A DNA stretch of 64,000 bases from Nocardia niwae NBRC 108934 = DSM 45340 (GCF_001613465.1 NZ_BDCK01000024.1:62001-126000); one strand, 5' to 3'. Shown: positions 26,472 to 36,112, numbered from the stretch's first letter. Translations and numbers: made by a program. The notes: generated by a model from the sequence alone, not told the origin.

Positions 26472-27911
26472 TCACCGCGCCAGCAACGCCAGGCACTCCA
26501 CGTGGTGCGTCGCGGGGAAGGCGTCGAAAGCACGCAGATCGGCGAGCCGGTAGCCCGCAGCCTGATACAGGCTCAGGTCACGGGCGAACGCGGCGGGATC
26601 GCAGCCGACATGGACGATTCGCGCCGGCCCAGCGGCGGCGACGGCGCCGATCACCTCCTTGCCCGCACCGGCGCGCGGCGGGTCGAGCACGACGACATCC
26701 GGGGCGGCTCCGCCGACGTGCTCGAGCACCCAGCGCTCCACCCGCTGGGCGCGCAGCTCCACCCAGGGCAGATCCCGCAGGGCGGCGGCGCCGTCGGCCA
26801 CGGCGGGCCGGGCGGATTCCACCGCGAGCACCACACCGGTGCGCCCGGTCTGCTCGGCGAGGCGAGCGGCGAAGACACCCGCGCCGCTGTAGAGATCCCA
26901 GGCCCGCCCGCCGGGCCCCAAGTCCGCCCATTCCGCGATCAGATCCGAATAACGTTGCGCCGCCCCGCGATGCGCTTGCCAGAAGCCCGTCGCCGCGACC
27001 TCCCAGCGACGGCCCGCCACGTACTCGACCGCTCGCCCGCTGCCCTCGAACACCCACTCGTCGCGCGCCGCGTGCGCCGCGGCACGGCGGGCGGATGCCG
27101 CACGCCGGTCGTCGCGGCGGGTGACGTCCGCGGCAGTCCATTCGTCACCGGCACCACGCCCTCCCCCACGCCGGTCGCGACCGTGCGGCCGGTCGCGCCG
27201 AGCTCCTGCCCCGCCACCACGCCTTTCCCGGCCACCGGCCTCCGCTCGGCGAACACCGCCACCCGGGCCACGCCGGTCCCCGCCGCGGCTGCCCGGCTCG
27301 GCCTCGGCGGCGGGCGCCAGCTCGACGACATGCCGGATCCCGTCGCCGTCCACCGCGATCACCAGGTCGGCGCCGGGCGTCCACTGCCGGTCCGCGATCC
27401 CGTCCAGCGCCCCCGCGACCGGTTGCGGGCACCGCAGATCCGCGATCACGTCGGTGCTGCGGTGACGGTGCACGCCCGCGCGTCCCTGTGCGTCGACCGC
27501 GAGCCGCACGCGCGTGCGCCACCCGCCGGTCACGTCGCCGGAACCGATCGGCTCCACCAGCACTTCCCGCTCGATACCGGCCAGCCGCCGCAACTGTTCG
27601 GCCACCACAGTGGCCTTCAGCGCGCGCTGGGCCGCCGGTGTGGCGAAGGAGAAATCGCAGCACCCCGCTCCACCGGGGCCGGACACCGGGCAGGTGGCCC
27701 GCACCCGATCCGGGGACGGCTCGAGCACCTCGACGGCGTCGGCCCGGCAGAACGAACCGCCGCGATCCTCGGTGACCCGCACCCGCACCAGCTCGCCGGG
27801 CAGACCGTGCCGGACGAACACCACACGTCCCTCGTGCCGTGCGACGCAGAAGCCGCCGTGCCCCGGCGGCCCGAGCCGCACCTCGAACGTGCCGGTCCGC
27901 CGATCGCTCAT
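26472..27911 (-). CDS. TRAM-domain RNA uracil-C5 methyltransferase (TrmA/RlmC/D type)
   Basis: A 479-residue SAM-dependent RNA methyltransferase, match of Rv2689c. A TRAM RNA-binding domain fills residues 5-62; iron-sulfur-type Cys are at 74, 84, 85 and 161; the SAM motif WDLYSGAGVF is at 338-347, DPPRAG at 410-415, and the catalytic Cys is probably 437 in HVGCDPA. The unusual part is an Arg/Gly-rich insertion of about 80 residues (205-285) in the central domain. ATG 27911 lies 19 bases after the APC permease stop, so the two are likely co-transcribed. Which RNA is modified is unknown. Confidence 0.88.
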   Translation of the reverse strand: MSDRRTGTFEVRLGPPGHGGFCVARHEGRVVFVRHGLPGELVRVRVTEDRGGSFCRADAVEVLEPSPDRVRATCPVSGPGGAGCCDFSFATPAAQRALKATVVAEQLRRLAGIEREVLVEPIGSGDVTGGWRTRVRLAVDAQGRAGVHRHRSTDVIADLRCPQPVAGALDGIADRQWTPGADLVIAVDGDGIRHVVELAPAAEAEPGSRGGDRRGPGGGVRRAEAGGRERRGGGAGARRDRPHGRDRRGGGRGAGDEWTAADVTRRDDRRAASARRAAAHAARDEWVFEGSGRAVEYVAGRRWEVAATGFWQAHRGAAQRYSDLIAEWADLGPGGRAWDLYSGAGVFAARLAEQTGRTGVVLAVESARPAVADGAAALRDLPWVELRAQRVERWVLEHVGGAAPDVVVLDPPRAGAGKEVIGAVAAAGPARIVHVGCDPAAFARDLSLYQAAGYRLADLRAFDAFPATHHVECLALLAR

Positions 27912-27930
27912 CCCGAATACTCCGCCACCG

Positions 27931-29931
27931 TCATGTTCGGTCCTCGTACCCACGCCGCACCGCGCCCGGCGCGTTCACCACTCCCGGCGTCCTGGCCCGC
28001 GCGGACGAGCTCAGCTGCCACGGCACACTGGTCACCATCACGCCCGGCTCGAACAGCAGCCTGCCCTTCAGCCGCAGCGCGCTCTGGTTGTGCAGCACCT
28101 GCTCCCACCAATGGCCTACCACGTATTCGGGGATGAACACGGTCACCACGTCGCGCGGGGCGTCCTTGCGCACCCGCTTCACATAGTCGAGCACCGGCTT
28201 GGTGATCTCGCGATAGGGCGATTCGATCACCTTGAGCGGCACCGTGATATCGCTGTTCTCCCACTCCCGCACCAGTGCCCTGGTGTCGGCCTCGTCGACG
28301 TTCACCGTCACCGCTTCCAGGGTGTCGGGGCGGCTTGCGCGCGCGTAGGCGAGGGCGCGGCGGGTCGGCAGATGCAGCCGGGAAACCAGCACGATGGAGT
28401 GCGAACGGCTGGGCAGCACGCCGTCCCACTCGTGCTCGTCCAGTTCGCGCGCGACCGAATCGTAATGCCTGCGGATCAATTTCATCACGACGAAGATCGC
28501 GACCATGGTGAAGATGGCGATGTAGGCGCCCGCGAAGAACTTGGTGATCAGCACGATCACCAGCACCGCTCCGGTCGCGCTGAGCCCGACCGCGTTGATC
28601 ACCCGCGAGCGCTTCATCCGCGCGCGCTGGGCCGGGTCGGTCTCGGTGCGCAACAGGCGGGTCCAGTGCCGCAGCATGCCGGTCTGGCTGAGCACGAACG
28701 ACACGAAAACGCCGACGATGTACAGCTGGATCAGCTTGGTCACCTCGGCGCCGAACAGCACCACGAACGCGATGGCCGCGCCGGACAGGAACAGAATGCC
28801 GTTGCTGAACGCCAGCCGATCGCCTCTGGTGTGCAGTTGGCGCGGCAGGTAACGGTCCTGGGCCAAGATCGAGCCGAGCACGGGGAACCCGTTGAACGCG
28901 GTGTTCGCGGCGAGCACCAGGATCAGCGCGGTCACCGTCGTGATGAAGAAGAACCCGAGCGGGAACCCCTCGAACACGGTCTCGGCGAGCTGCGCGATCA
29001 GCGTCTTCTGGTGATAGTCCGACGGTGCGCCGGTCAGGTCGTCGACGTCGTGCGCGTACACCACCCCGATCTTCTGGGCGAGGATGATGATCCCCATCAG
29101 CAGAACGATCGCGATCGTGCCCAGCATCAGCAACGTGGTGGCGGCATTGCGCGACTTGGGTTTGCGGAACGCGGGCACACCGTTGCTGATCGCCTCGACA
29201 CCGGTCAGCGCGGCACAGCCGGAGGAGAACGAGCGCGCGATCAGAAAGGCGAAGGCCAGCCCATACAGATGCTCGTGCTCGGCGATCAAACCGAAGCCCG
29301 CCGATTCGGCCCGCAACTCCTCTCCGAGCACGAAGATCCGGAACAGGCCCCAGCCGAGCATGACGAACATGCCGACGATGAACGCGTAGGTCGGAATCGC
29401 GAACGCCGTGCCCGATTCCCGCACGCCGCGCAGGTTCACCGCGGTGAGCAGGGCGATGGCCACGACGGCGAACAGCACTTTGTGGGTGGCGACGAACGGA
29501 ATGGCCGAACCGATGTTGGACGCGGCCGAGGAGATCGATACCGCGACGGTGAGCACATAGTCGACCAGCAGCGCGCTGCCGACGGTCAAGCCCGCGTTGG
29601 GCCCCAGGTTCGTCGTGGCCACCTCGTAGTCGCCGCCGCCGGAGGGGTAGGCGTGCACGTTCTGCCGGTAGCTGGCCACGACCACCGCCATGACGAAGGC
29701 GACTGCCAGTCCGACCCAGGGGGCGTACAGGTAGGCCGCCACCCCCGCGGCCGACAGCACGAGGAAGATCTCTTCGGGGGCGTAGGCGACCGATGACATG
29801 GCATCGGAGGCGAACACCGGGAGCGCGATTCGCTTCGGCAGCAGCGTGTGACCCAGCGAGTCGCTACGGAAAGGCCTGCCCAGCAGCACTCGCTTCGCTG
29901 CCGTCGTCAACTTGGACACTGGAGCGAGCAT
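27931..29931 (-). CDS. APC-family amino acid permease
   Basis: A 666-residue membrane protein, match of Rv2690c. About 12 hydrophobic helices fill residues 35-480, starting with LPVFASDAMSSVAYAPEE, the substrate/ion site region of APC carriers (KimA-like group). The last 170 residues are a soluble cytoplasmic domain. GTG at 29919 (VSKLTTAAKR) competes with ATG 29931; the ATG has a G-rich ribosome site. It is divergent from the TrkA-type genes ceoB/ceoC. The KimA resemblance and that neighbourhood hint at K+ uptake, but amino acids remain possible. Confidence 0.88.
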   Translation of the reverse strand: MLAPVSKLTTAAKRVLLGRPFRSDSLGHTLLPKRIALPVFASDAMSSVAYAPEEIFLVLSAAGVAAYLYAPWVGLAVAFVMAVVVASYRQNVHAYPSGGGDYEVATTNLGPNAGLTVGSALLVDYVLTVAVSISSAASNIGSAIPFVATHKVLFAVVAIALLTAVNLRGVRESGTAFAIPTYAFIVGMFVMLGWGLFRIFVLGEELRAESAGFGLIAEHEHLYGLAFAFLIARSFSSGCAALTGVEAISNGVPAFRKPKSRNAATTLLMLGTIAIVLLMGIIILAQKIGVVYAHDVDDLTGAPSDYHQKTLIAQLAETVFEGFPLGFFFITTVTALILVLAANTAFNGFPVLGSILAQDRYLPRQLHTRGDRLAFSNGILFLSGAAIAFVVLFGAEVTKLIQLYIVGVFVSFVLSQTGMLRHWTRLLRTETDPAQRARMKRSRVINAVGLSATGAVLVIVLITKFFAGAYIAIFTMVAIFVVMKLIRRHYDSVARELDEHEWDGVLPSRSHSIVLVSRLHLPTRRALAYARASRPDTLEAVTVNVDEADTRALVREWENSDITVPLKVIESPYREITKPVLDYVKRVRKDAPRDVVTVFIPEYVVGHWWEQVLHNQSALRLKGRLLFEPGVMVTSVPWQLSSSARARTPGVVNAPGAVRRGYEDRT

Positions 29932-30080
29932 AGGCCCCCGCACAGGGGATCGCGCGCGTGGCTCGCAGGTTTGCTCGCCCGCTGGAGGGGGAACGTGGCC
30001 GGTGGAATCATTCGACGGGTAGCGTTCGACCGAACAACAAAGCAGACCGAACACCATGGTTCCAGGAACGAGGTTGCACG

Positions 30081-30746
30081 GTGTACGTAGTGATCATGGG
30101 GTGCGGGCGCGTCGGCTCGTCGCTGGCCCATGCCCTGGTCCGCGTAGGTCACGAAGTCACCGTGATCGACCGGGACTCCAGTTCCTTCCTGCGCCTGGGG
30201 TCCGATTTTCCCGGCCAGCGGGTGACGGGTGTCGGATTCGATCGAGATGTGCTGATAAAGGCGGGAATCGAGCGGGCCGAGGCGTTCGCGGCGGTGTCCT
30301 CCGGCGACAACTCGAACATCATCTCCGCCCGGGTCGCGCGGGAGATGTTCGGGGTCGAGCGGGTGGTCGCCCGCATCTACGACGCCAAGCGCGCCGCGGT
30401 TTACGAGCGGCTCGGCATCCCGACCATCGCCACGGTCCCGTGGACCACCGACCGCTTCCTGCGCGCGCTCATCGGCGACACCGGCACCACCACGTGGCGC
30501 GACCCCACCGGCACGGTTGCTGTCACCCAGTTGACGCTGCACGAAGAGTGGTACGGCCGCACCGTGCGCGACCTCGAGCAGACCATCGCGGCCCGGGTCG
30601 CGTTCATCATCCGGTTCGGCCAGGCGCTGCTGCCCGACAAGAAGACCATCATCCAGGCCGACGACATCGTCTATGTGGCCGCTGCCTCCGGCGCGGTGGG
30701 CGAGGCCGTCGCCCTGGCCGCGAAGCCCCCAGCGAGCGAGGACTGA
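30081..30746 (+). CDS. ceoB: TrkA-type potassium transport regulatory protein CeoB
   Basis: A 221-residue K+ channel/transporter gating subunit. An RCK-N Rossmann domain (VIMGCGRVGSSLAHAL, residues 4-19) binds NAD(H) or nucleotide, and a TrkA-C (RCK-C) domain covers about residues 140-210. GTG 30081 has AGGAACGAGG upstream. It matches Rv2691 and is followed 2 bases later by a second TrkA-like gene. The divergent permease may be the transporter it controls. Confidence 0.9.
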   Translation: MYVVIMGCGRVGSSLAHALVRVGHEVTVIDRDSSSFLRLGSDFPGQRVTGVGFDRDVLIKAGIERAEAFAAVSSGDNSNIISARVAREMFGVERVVARIYDAKRAAVYERLGIPTIATVPWTTDRFLRALIGDTGTTTWRDPTGTVAVTQLTLHEEWYGRTVRDLEQTIAARVAFIIRFGQALLPDKKTIIQADDIVYVAAASGAVGEAVALAAKPPASED

Positions 30747-30748
30747 AC

Positions 30749-31420
30749 ATGAAAGTGGCCATCGCCGGAGCAGGCGCTGTCGGCCGATCGATCGCCAGGG
30801 AGCTGTTGCGCGGCGGGCATCGAGTCATGTTGCTGGAGCGCCAGCTCGAGCACATCGATACCGCCGCGATCCCGGACGCGGTCTGGGTGCACGCCGACGC
30901 GTGCGAACTGGCCCTGCTGGAGCAGGCGGGTCTGGAGACCTACGAGGTCGTCATCGCGGCCACGGGTGACGACAAGGCGAACCTGGTGCACAGCCTGCTG
31001 GCCAAGACCGAGTTCGGGGTGCGGCGGGTGGTGGCTCGCGTGAACGACCCCCGCAACGAATGGCTCTTCGACGGTTCGTGGGGTGTGGACGTCGCGGTGT
31101 CCACACCTCGGCTGCTCGCCTCCCTGGTCGAGGAGGCGGTGTCGGTCGGAGATCTGGTCCGGCTGATGACGCTGCGCCAGGGCCAGGCGAATCTGGTCGA
31201 GATGACGCTGCCCGCGGACACGTCGCTGGCCGGCAAACCGGTGCGCACGCTCACCTTGCCGCGCGACGCCGCGCTGGTCACCATTCTGCGCGGCGGCCGG
31301 GTGATCGTGCCGCAGCCCGACGACGCGCTGGAAGGCGACGACGAGTTGCTGTTCGTGACCTCGTTGGAGGCCGAGGAAGACCTCCGGCTGGAGCTCGCCA
31401 ACTACGGCATCAGGCCATAA
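30749..31420 (+). CDS. ceoC: TrkA-type potassium transport regulatory protein CeoC
   Basis: A 223-residue partner of CeoB with the same two-domain plan: RCK-N starting MKVAIAGAGAVGRSIARELL and TrkA-C from about residue 140 (VEMTLPADTSLAGKPV). The two probably form a hetero-oligomeric ring. ATG 30749 lies 2 bases after the ceoB stop, so the genes are one operon. Match of Rv2692. It converges with the ECF sigma gene. Confidence 0.9.
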   Translation: MKVAIAGAGAVGRSIARELLRGGHRVMLLERQLEHIDTAAIPDAVWVHADACELALLEQAGLETYEVVIAATGDDKANLVHSLLAKTEFGVRRVVARVNDPRNEWLFDGSWGVDVAVSTPRLLASLVEEAVSVGDLVRLMTLRQGQANLVEMTLPADTSLAGKPVRTLTLPRDAALVTILRGGRVIVPQPDDALEGDDELLFVTSLEAEEDLRLELANYGIRP

Positions 31421-31470
31421 CTCCCCGTATACGGCCGGACGCGTGTCCTCGGCGAAGCACCGCCGGAGCA

Positions 31471-32097
31471 CTAGGCGGCCAGCCGCAGCTCCGCGCGCAG
31501 CTTGTTCAGCGCGCGATGCTGCATCACCCGGACCACGCCCGGGCTGGTGCCGATGGCCTCGGCGGTCTGCGCCGCCGACCAGCCCAGCACGATGCGCATC
31601 ACCAGCACCTCGCGGTGCGCGGGGGCCAGCACCTTCATGAGTTCCCTTGTGGCGGCCCGTCGTTCGGAGGCCAGCGCCCACTCCTCCGGCCCTGCCGCGG
31701 CCGACGCGCGGTCGGGCACGTCGGCCATCGGGTAGGCGGGATGCTGCTGCGAGCGGCGGAACGCGTCGGCGACCTTGTTGGCCGCGATGCCGTAGACGAA
31801 GGCCAGGAAGGACTTGCCCTGATCGCGGTAGCGCGGAATGGCGTTGACGGTGGCCAGCAGGACTTCCTGCACCACGTCGTCGGCGGTGACCTGCAGGTGG
31901 GCGGTATTGCCCAGGCGCGCGCCGCAGTAGCGCCGCACCAGCGGATGCACGATCCGGATGATCTCGGCGACCGCCTGGCGATCGCCCGCGGCGGCCGGTC
32001 CGATCAGCTTGTCCAGCTCGGCCGATACCCGCCGGCTCTCCGAGAGAGCGGGGTTGTGGGTCTTGGGCAGCGCCGCGGTGTTGTGCTCGGTAGCCAC
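31471..32097 (-). CDS. ECF sigma factor, SigD/ShbA-like
   Basis: A 208-residue group 4 sigma factor. Region 2 runs about residues 30-115 with core contacts in ADDVVQEVLLATVNAIPRYRD, and region 4 about 150-200 with the helix-turn-helix SAAQTAEAIGTSPGVVRVMQHRA. The sequence is close in character to Streptomyces ShbA and mycobacterial SigD. No anti-sigma gene is adjacent. GTG 32097 follows GAAAGGA. In M. tuberculosis no sigma gene lies between ceoC and the DUF3159 gene, so this is an insertion or a lineage-specific placement. Confidence 0.9.
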   Translation of the reverse strand: MATEHNTAALPKTHNPALSESRRVSAELDKLIGPAAAGDRQAVAEIIRIVHPLVRRYCGARLGNTAHLQVTADDVVQEVLLATVNAIPRYRDQGKSFLAFVYGIAANKVADAFRRSQQHPAYPMADVPDRASAAAGPEEWALASERRAATRELMKVLAPAHREVLVMRIVLGWSAAQTAEAIGTSPGVVRVMQHRALNKLRAELRLAA

Positions 32098-32262
32098 GTC
32101 CGAGTCCTTTCTAGCCGATCAGTGCGTGTTTTCGGTACGCATAGATCGTCTGACGAACTCGGGAGAGCGACCAGGCACCCCAGGGTGGGGAAGCACTCAC
32201 CTCGGCGGTGGGACTTACCCCACCCCTGTGGTTTTCGCCGGGCGTGGGCGCCGGGTTAACGC

Positions 32263-32955
32263 TCAGGCCGGCCCGGTCGCCGCCACCGACTTGGCAGGCA
32301 GGTGGCCTGCCCGGCGCACCGCCCAGATGGTGACGCCCAGCGCCACCGCCGTCAGCGGCCAGCCCATCGCGATGCGGGCGAAGGCGAGCCAGCCGGTGCG
32401 GTCGGTGTCGTAGAGCTGCGACTGCACCAGATAACGCGCTCCGAAGACCACGATCCACGTAGTGGTGGCCAGGTCGTAGAGGCGCACCGAGCGCGGATCC
32501 GACCGCCAGTCAGAGCCGTGGCCGTTCAACACGCCCCAGATGACGCCGACCAGCGGACGGCGGACCAGGATGGACGCGAGGAACACCCCCGCGTACACGA
32601 GGCTGGTGTAGATGCCGAAGAGGAAGAACCCTTTGGCCTCGCCCATCCGGTAGGCGATGAAGGCGCAGATACCGACGCCGAAGAAGCCGGAGATGGCGGG
32701 CTGCACCGGATCGCGCCGCACCAGGCGCCACAGGAGGATGGCGGCAGCCACCCCGAGGGCCGACCAGATCGCGGCGGCCAGCCCCGCGAGGCTGTTCACG
32801 GGAACGAACACGACGACGGGGAGCGTCGAGTAGATCAGGCCGCTGAAGCCGCCGAGTTGTTCGAGGAGGGTCTGCTCGGCACGTTCCTCGTCACGGTCGG
32901 GCACATCGAGCCCGGTGCGGTCGTCCGATCCTGCGTTGTCGTCGCTCGAAGGCAT
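32263..32955 (-). CDS. DUF3159 membrane protein
   Basis: A 230-residue integral membrane protein of the actinobacterial DUF3159 family, match of Rv2693c. An acidic N-terminal tail of about 30 residues precedes LGGFSGLIYSTLPVVVF and five or six helices. Motifs such as FFLFGIYTSLVYAG and RRPLVGVIWG are typical. It follows the OB-fold gene by only 3 bases and is likely translated from the same message. A role in transport or envelope has not been shown. Confidence 0.85.
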   Translation of the reverse strand: MPSSDDNAGSDDRTGLDVPDRDEERAEQTLLEQLGGFSGLIYSTLPVVVFVPVNSLAGLAAAIWSALGVAAAILLWRLVRRDPVQPAISGFFGVGICAFIAYRMGEAKGFFLFGIYTSLVYAGVFLASILVRRPLVGVIWGVLNGHGSDWRSDPRSVRLYDLATTTWIVVFGARYLVQSQLYDTDRTGWLAFARIAMGWPLTAVALGVTIWAVRRAGHLPAKSVAATGPA

Positions 32956-32958
32956 ACG

Positions 32959-33336
32959 TCAGCTGTTCCCGCGCAATTCGTAGTAGGGGTTGAAGATCAC
33001 TTTGCGTCCGTCACGGTCGCCGACCCGTCCACGGACGAGAATGCGCCGTCCCGGCTCGATGCCGGGAATGCGCCTGCGCCCGATCCAGACCAGGGTGATG
33101 GCGTCGGTGCCGTCGAAGAACTCGGCCTGGACGCTGGCGCCCGCGGACTTGGGACACGCTTCGACGCTTCGGAGCCTACCGAGCATGGTCGCCTCGTCAC
33201 CGCGGCGACACTCCGACGCGCGCGACGCTCCCGATGCCTCGGAAGTCTCGGCCAGCTCCTCGGCGTCCAGCTGATCGATGTCCTCGGTCAGCCTGCGGCT
33301 CAGACGTCGAAAATACCCTGAGGCTGCGGATGACAT
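32959..33336 (-). CDS. OB-fold nucleic-acid-binding domain protein
   Basis: A 125-residue protein, match of Rv2694c. Residues about 50-120 form an OB-fold with the family pattern from MLGRLRSV through TLVWIGRRRIPGIEPGRRI to NPYYEL. The first 45 residues are charged and probably helical. ATG 33336 was chosen because it opens the domain at the usual distance. It is divergent from a hydrolase gene and directly upstream of the DUF3159 gene. It probably binds RNA or single-stranded DNA, but the target is unknown. Confidence 0.82.
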   Translation of the reverse strand: MSSAASGYFRRLSRRLTEDIDQLDAEELAETSEASGASRASECRRGDEATMLGRLRSVEACPKSAGASVQAEFFDGTDAITLVWIGRRRIPGIEPGRRILVRGRVGDRDGRKVIFNPYYELRGNS

Positions 33337-33468
33337 TGTGCACGCTCTCCTGCATAGAGCAGATGGCGTGGGTCGCACACCATCGTGAGGGATCCGATCC
33401 GCACGACCCGCTGCGGCCGTACAACGCCACTGTAGATGGGCGGGGCCACCCCCGCTACGCTCGGACCG

Positions 33469-34161
33469 ATGTTCGACTCCCCACACCCCGCCCGCGTCGT
33501 CGCGCTGCCCGGCACCGGGTCCGACGCAGACTTCGCGCGGCGCGCCTTCGGGCCCGCCAGCGCCACACGGGGCATGGATTTCGTCGCGGTGGAACCGGAC
33601 CCGCGCCGAGTGGTGGCGAGCTGTGTGGCCGCGCTGGAGGCGGCGGCGGACGCGGCACCGGTGCTGGTCGCGGGCATCTCGCTCGGCGCGGCGATCGCCG
33701 TGGAGTGGGCCGCCGAGCGTCCGGATCGCGTGGTCGGTGTGGTGGCTGCGCTGCCCGCCTGGACCGGATCCGACACCGCCGCCTGCCCCGCCGCGTTGAG
33801 CGCGGCGGCCACCGCGGCTCAGCTGCGCGCCGACGGCCTGGCCGCGGTGACCGACCGGATGCGGGCGAGCAGCCCGCGGTGGCTGGCGGACGCGCTGACC
33901 CAGTCGTGGCGGACGCAATGGCCGCATCTCCCGCAGGCGCTGGAGGAGGCCGCCGACTACAAGTGGCCCGACGCCGAGCTGCTGGCCACCTTCGAGCCGC
34001 CGCTGGCGGTGATCGCCGCCGTCGACGACCCGGTGCATCCGCCCGCGGTGGCCGAGGAATGGGCGGCGCTGGCCCCACGCTCCCGGCTGCATCGGATCAC
34101 CCTGGACGAACTCGGCGCCGATCCCGCCATCCTGGGACACACGGGTTTCGGCTTCGGGTGA
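33469..34161 (+). CDS. Small alpha/beta hydrolase
   Basis: A 230-residue alpha/beta-hydrolase, match of Rv2695. The opening strand VVALPGTGSD, nucleophile elbow GISLGAA (Ser), acid in AAVDDPVHPP and base His in LGHTGFGFG outline a full triad. The lid segment is rich in Trp. ATG 33469 is used; ATG 33436 adds 11 residues and no clear ribosome site supports either. It ends 10 bases before the convergent DUF3710 gene. Substrate unknown. Confidence 0.8.
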   Translation: MFDSPHPARVVALPGTGSDADFARRAFGPASATRGMDFVAVEPDPRRVVASCVAALEAAADAAPVLVAGISLGAAIAVEWAAERPDRVVGVVAALPAWTGSDTAACPAALSAAATAAQLRADGLAAVTDRMRASSPRWLADALTQSWRTQWPHLPQALEEAADYKWPDAELLATFEPPLAVIAAVDDPVHPPAVAEEWAALAPRSRLHRITLDELGADPAILGHTGFGFG

Positions 34162-34171
34162 GTTCCCCGGC

Positions 34172-35050
34172 TCAGTTCAAACCGAGCTGCTGCATGGCCG
34201 ACCCGTCCGCGCCGCGGCGCGGACCCTGTGGCATCCGCGGCACCACCGGCTGCGCGCCGGTCTGCGCCGCCACCTGTGCGGCCATCGCCTGCTGCTGAGC
34301 TTCCACCTGCTGCTGATGGGCCGCGGCCAGCTGCTCGGCCAACTGCTGCGGCAGCACCACCGGCAGCGGCTCGCGCACCGGCAGCGGGTCCTCACCGCGC
34401 CGCACGACCGTCTCGCTCAGGACGGCCCGCGCCGCCTTGACCAGCGGGGTGCCGTCGTTCGCCGCGCCCGAGGGCCCCGCCGCCACCAGCCGCACCATCC
34501 AGCGGTAGCCGTCCACACCGATGAAACGCAGGTCCGCACCCTCGGTCAGGGCCAGTAACTCCCGGCCCCAAGGTCCGTTCTCCACCGACACCCTGGCGCC
34601 GTCCTTGCGCAGCGAGTCGGCCAGGTCAGCGGCGACCAGGCGCCATTGACCCGATGTCTTGGGCGCGGCGTAGGCCGCGACGGTGATCCGGCCGTGCTCC
34701 GTGGCCAGGTGCACCGCTTGCGGCTGGCCCTCCGGCGTCATCTCGACCTGCAGCTGGCCGCCCGGCGGCACCGGCACCAGCACCGACCCCAGATCCAGCC
34801 GCTGCTCGGACACCGAATCGAGCAGTTCGGCGACCTCGTCGTAGTCGTACGGACCGGGCCGGCCGTGCGGACGGTCGACGTTCAGGTCCACGCCCTCGTA
34901 CGAGCGCTCGTCGGTGGGGGCGTCGTCGTAGAAGTCGTCGTCGTACTCGCCCTCATAGGCGGCCTCGTAGTCGCCGTAGTCCTCCGCCTCGTCGTACCGA
35001 TCGTCCTCGGCCCGGCCCGGCTTCTTTCTCTTTCCGAACATTCCCGTCAT
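34172..35050 (-). CDS. DUF3710 family protein
   Basis: A 292-residue protein, match of Rv2696c. A basic start (MFGKRKKP) is followed by an acidic Asp/Glu/Tyr-rich tract to about residue 60, then the DUF3710 domain ([19 protein letters not shown] through [14 protein letters not shown]), and a Gln/Ala-rich tail. The mix of acidic and Gln-rich ends suggests disordered arms. Its ATG overlaps the dut stop in an ATGA, so it should be translated with dut. Function unknown. Confidence 0.85.
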   Translation of the reverse strand: MTGMFGKRKKPGRAEDDRYDEAEDYGDYEAAYEGEYDDDFYDDAPTDERSYEGVDLNVDRPHGRPGPYDYDEVAELLDSVSEQRLDLGSVLVPVPPGGQLQVEMTPEGQPQAVHLATEHGRITVAAYAAPKTSGQWRLVAADLADSLRKDGARVSVENGPWGRELLALTEGADLRFIGVDGYRWMVRLVAAGPSGAANDGTPLVKAARAVLSETVVRRGEDPLPVREPLPVVLPQQLAEQLAAAHQQQVEAQQQAMAAQVAAQTGAQPVVPRMPQGPRRGADGSAMQQLGLN

Positions 35051-35547
35051 GCCTCCTCGCCGGTCGCCCGGCTCACCCCGTTCGTCTGCGCGGTCAGGCT
35101 CGCGTGGCCGCCGCTCGAGCCGTAGCCGCCCGCTCCCCGGGTCGTCTCGTCGAGCGAATCGACCTCCACGAAATCCACCAGTTCCACTCGCTGCACCAGC
35201 AGTTGCGCGATCCGGTCGCCGCGGCGCAACTCGATCGGCGTGCGTGGGTCGTGGTTGATCAGGCACACCTTGATCTCCCCCCGGTACCCCGCGTCCACCG
35301 TGCCCGGGGTGTTCACCACCGACAGCCCGGCCTTGGCCGCCAGCCCCGAGCGCGGATGGATCAGGCCGACCGTGCCGACCGGTAGCGCCACCGCGACACC
35401 GGTGCCGACCAGCACCCGCTCCCCCGGCTCCAGGATGACGTCTTGCGTGGTGCACAGATCCACGCCCGCGTCACCCGCATGGGCACGCGTGGGCACGGGT
35501 ATGCCGGGGTCCAGCCGCAGCAAAGGTATGGGTGAAAGTGCGCTCAC
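35047..35547 (-). CDS. dut: Deoxyuridine 5'-triphosphate nucleotidohydrolase
   Basis: A 166-residue trimeric dUTPase that splits dUTP to dUMP and pyrophosphate, keeping uracil out of DNA. All five motifs are visible: [28 protein letters not shown] (catalytic Asp), RGDRIAQL and the C-terminal P-loop-like [13 protein letters not shown] 35547 starts the protein. Match of Rv2697c. It is translationally coupled to the DUF3710 gene. Confidence 0.95.
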   Translation of the reverse strand: MSALSPIPLLRLDPGIPVPTRAHAGDAGVDLCTTQDVILEPGERVLVGTGVAVALPVGTVGLIHPRSGLAAKAGLSVVNTPGTVDAGYRGEIKVCLINHDPRTPIELRRGDRIAQLLVQRVELVDFVEVDSLDETTRGAGGYGSSGGHASLTAQTNGVSRATGEEA

Positions 35548-35599
35548 GTTGGACGAGCCTACGCGTAGGCTGTTTGCCCTCGTGACTTAGTGTTGACTC

Positions 35600-36112
35600 G
35601 TGTCGGACCAGCCCAATCCCATGACCACGGACGAGAAAAAGCAGCCCGCGCACCACTACCGGGAGCGCCTGTGGGTGCCGCTGTGGTGGTGGCCGGTGGC
35701 CTTCGCCATCACCGGATTGCTCGCGGCGGAGATCCACATGGGCGCGCCGGGGCTGCGGGCCTGGCTGCCGTATGCGCTGTTGTTCCCGCTGCCGGTCTGG
35801 GTGCTGCTGTGGCTGAGCCGGCACCGCGTGGAAGTGGCGCCGGACGCGAACGGCACACCGGAGCTGCGCGCCGATCGCGCACATCTACCGGTGGATTTCG
35901 TTGCTCGCGCGGCCGCCGTCGCCCCGACCGCGAAAAGCGCGGCGCTGGGTCGCCAGCTCGACCCCGCCGCTTATGTCCAGCATCGACCCTGGGTCGGGCC
36001 GATGGTCTTGCTCGTGCTCGACGACCCGGACGATCCGACGCCGTACTGGCTGGTCAGTACGCGGCGGCCGGAACGGGTCCTCGCCGCGCTCGGTCTGCCG
36101 AGCGCGGGCTGA
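35600..36112 (+). CDS. DUF3093 membrane protein
   Basis: A 170-residue protein, match of Rv2698. Two membrane helices lie at about residues 26-45 and 52-72, after the conserved YRERLWVPLWWW, and the C-terminal half is a soluble domain with RPWVGPMVLLVLDDPDDPTPYWLVSTRRP. GTG 35600 was taken; an ATG 21 bases later is possible. It is divergent from dut across 52 bases. Function unknown. Confidence 0.85.
   Translation: MSDQPNPMTTDEKKQPAHHYRERLWVPLWWWPVAFAITGLLAAEIHMGAPGLRAWLPYALLFPLPVWVLLWLSRHRVEVAPDANGTPELRADRAHLPVDFVARAAAVAPTAKSAALGRQLDPAAYVQHRPWVGPMVLLVLDDPDDPTPYWLVSTRRPERVLAALGLPSAG

Noticed and set aside
27514-29796. A 760-residue plus-strand reading over the APC permease
   Set aside because: Antisense to a clear membrane carrier; composition (His, Gln, Arg, Gly) is typical of a shadow frame.
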